Source: Lachnospiraceae bacterium | GTDB lineage: Bacteria > Bacillota > Clostridia > Lachnospirales > Lachnospiraceae | NCBI GenBank assembly: GCA_017614345.1 | Contig: JAGACB010000114.1 | Span: 1-33,705, forward strand | Length of the DNA stretch: 33,705 bases | Direction of reading: 5' to 3' | Part shown: piece by piece, positions 33,286 to 33,705 of the stretch | Layout of the letters: each line of letters begins with the position of its first letter | How positions within the stretch are numbered: position 1 is the first letter of the stretch | Program-made: the position numbers and the translations under genes | The notes under the pieces: model-generated | Told to the model about the DNA's origin: nothing | The model's database searches: none | Seen by the model: only the letters and a program-made list of their open reading frames with translations

Positions 33286-33705
33286 TCACGCATTCTCATT
33301 CCGAAGCTCCTCAGAGATCGAAGCCTCCGGACTTTTATGATAACATATTATTGAAAACAGCACAAGGCTAACCACACATACGGAGAGGGTAAGAAGGATC
33401 ACACCTACGGGCAGATGGAAGATCAGTTTTCCGACCCATGCGGACAGGAGTCTGTGAAGGACTATCGTGAAAGCGGCGCTGATCACGGAGGAACAAAGGA
33501 TAGCCGTAAAGAGCATCCGGGCATTTTCCAGGATCAGGATCTTGATCTCCTGGAGCTTTGTCATACCCATGGAGCGAAGGACTGCCTGTTCCTTCAGAAT
33601 GGCCAGGTGCCTGCCGCCCACCGAATTGTAAAGATTCAAGAGGCAAATCACTGCCACCAGAGCGGTGAAGCAGACAGCCACGATATTTGCGATCTTGATG
33701 AGGGC
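33286..33705 (-). CDS. FtsX-type ABC transporter permease, C-terminal end (partial)
   Basis: The gene continues beyond the window; 139 residues of its C-terminus are seen with an open frame to the edge. Three hydrophobic helices and the segment NLYNSVGGRHLAILKEQAVLRSMGMTKLQEIKILILENARML match the final FtsX domain of MacB/BceB/YknZ-type permeases, where the coupling helix has a similar LR--G motif. Such proteins take part in export or in antibiotic sensing and resistance. A two-component system directly downstream suits a Bce-type module (inference). It ends SEELRNENA. Confidence 0.85.
   Translation of the reverse strand, partial: ALIKIANIVAVCFTALVAVICLLNLYNSVGGRHLAILKEQAVLRSMGMTKLQEIKILILENARMLFTAILCSSVISAAFTIVLHRLLSAWVGKLIFHLPVGVILLTLSVCVVSLVLFSIICYHKSPEASISEELRNENA

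Overview
The window looks like a chromosomal segment of a Gram-positive, low-to-mid GC member of the Clostridia, most probably a Lachnospiraceae-type gut or rumen anaerobe. The evidence is the hrcA-grpE-dnaK-dnaJ gene order with a perfect CIRCE operator, strong AGGAGG ribosome sites, canonical TTGACA/TATAAT promoters, Thr/Glu/Pro-rich surface proteins, and families common in that group (DUF1700, DUF4097, PadR, DUF4956, VTC, CotH). Genus and species cannot be fixed from the sequence alone. Nearly all genes lie on the minus strand; the exceptions are a Pro/Ala-rich membrane protein, the VTC-DUF4956 pair and a small membrane protein. No rRNA, tRNA, CRISPR array, transposase or phage gene was seen.

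Layout: 1-320 is an array of four 73-bp hairpin-forming repeats. 386-2650 is ftsH with its promoter. 2.8-7.1 kb holds three envelope genes, including a large choice-of-anchor-A type surface protein with about 24 TEAP repeats. 7.3-12.4 kb is a complete oligopeptide/dipeptide-type ABC importer operon (binding lipoprotein, two permeases, one fused double ATPase). 12.6-14.0 kb is a VTC-domain/DUF4956 pair on the plus strand. 14.1-16.0 kb is a PadR-DUF1700-DUF4097 envelope operon read from one strong promoter. 16.1-18.6 kb is a CotH-kinase-like surface protein. 18.6-20.3 kb is a YhfC-like membrane protein with a metallophosphoesterase. 20.3-25.5 kb is the class I heat-shock operon. 25.7-26.4 kb is a small membrane protein. 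26.4-30.5 kb is a group of accessory genes (SUKH-like, DUF4003, nucleoside hydrolase, DUF4272) whose gaps are mostly filled with hairpin repeats. 30.5-33.7 kb is an FtsX-type permease (cut by the window end), response regulator, histidine kinase and GH114-like protein.

Several units work as groups. HrcA should repress its own operon through CIRCE, and FtsH and DnaK/DnaJ/GrpE together form the housekeeping protein-quality set. The Opp/Dpp-type operon is self-contained. PadR probably autoregulates the DUF1700/DUF4097 envelope genes. The response regulator and kinase are likely tied to the FtsX permease, and a GH114-like protein is translationally linked to the kinase.

The least ordinary features are non-coding. 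A triple-hairpin element is present twice in opposite orientations (12398-12483 and 30358-30452), with conserved outer stems and differing but still paired inner stems. GGGGACGGTTC hairpin elements occur at two sites. A 26-bp tandem array built from the hrcA 3' end carries the same GTGATACA half-site as a 17-bp palindrome over the hrcA -10 box. The big surface protein has a +1-frame extension just past its stop that reads like real coding sequence.
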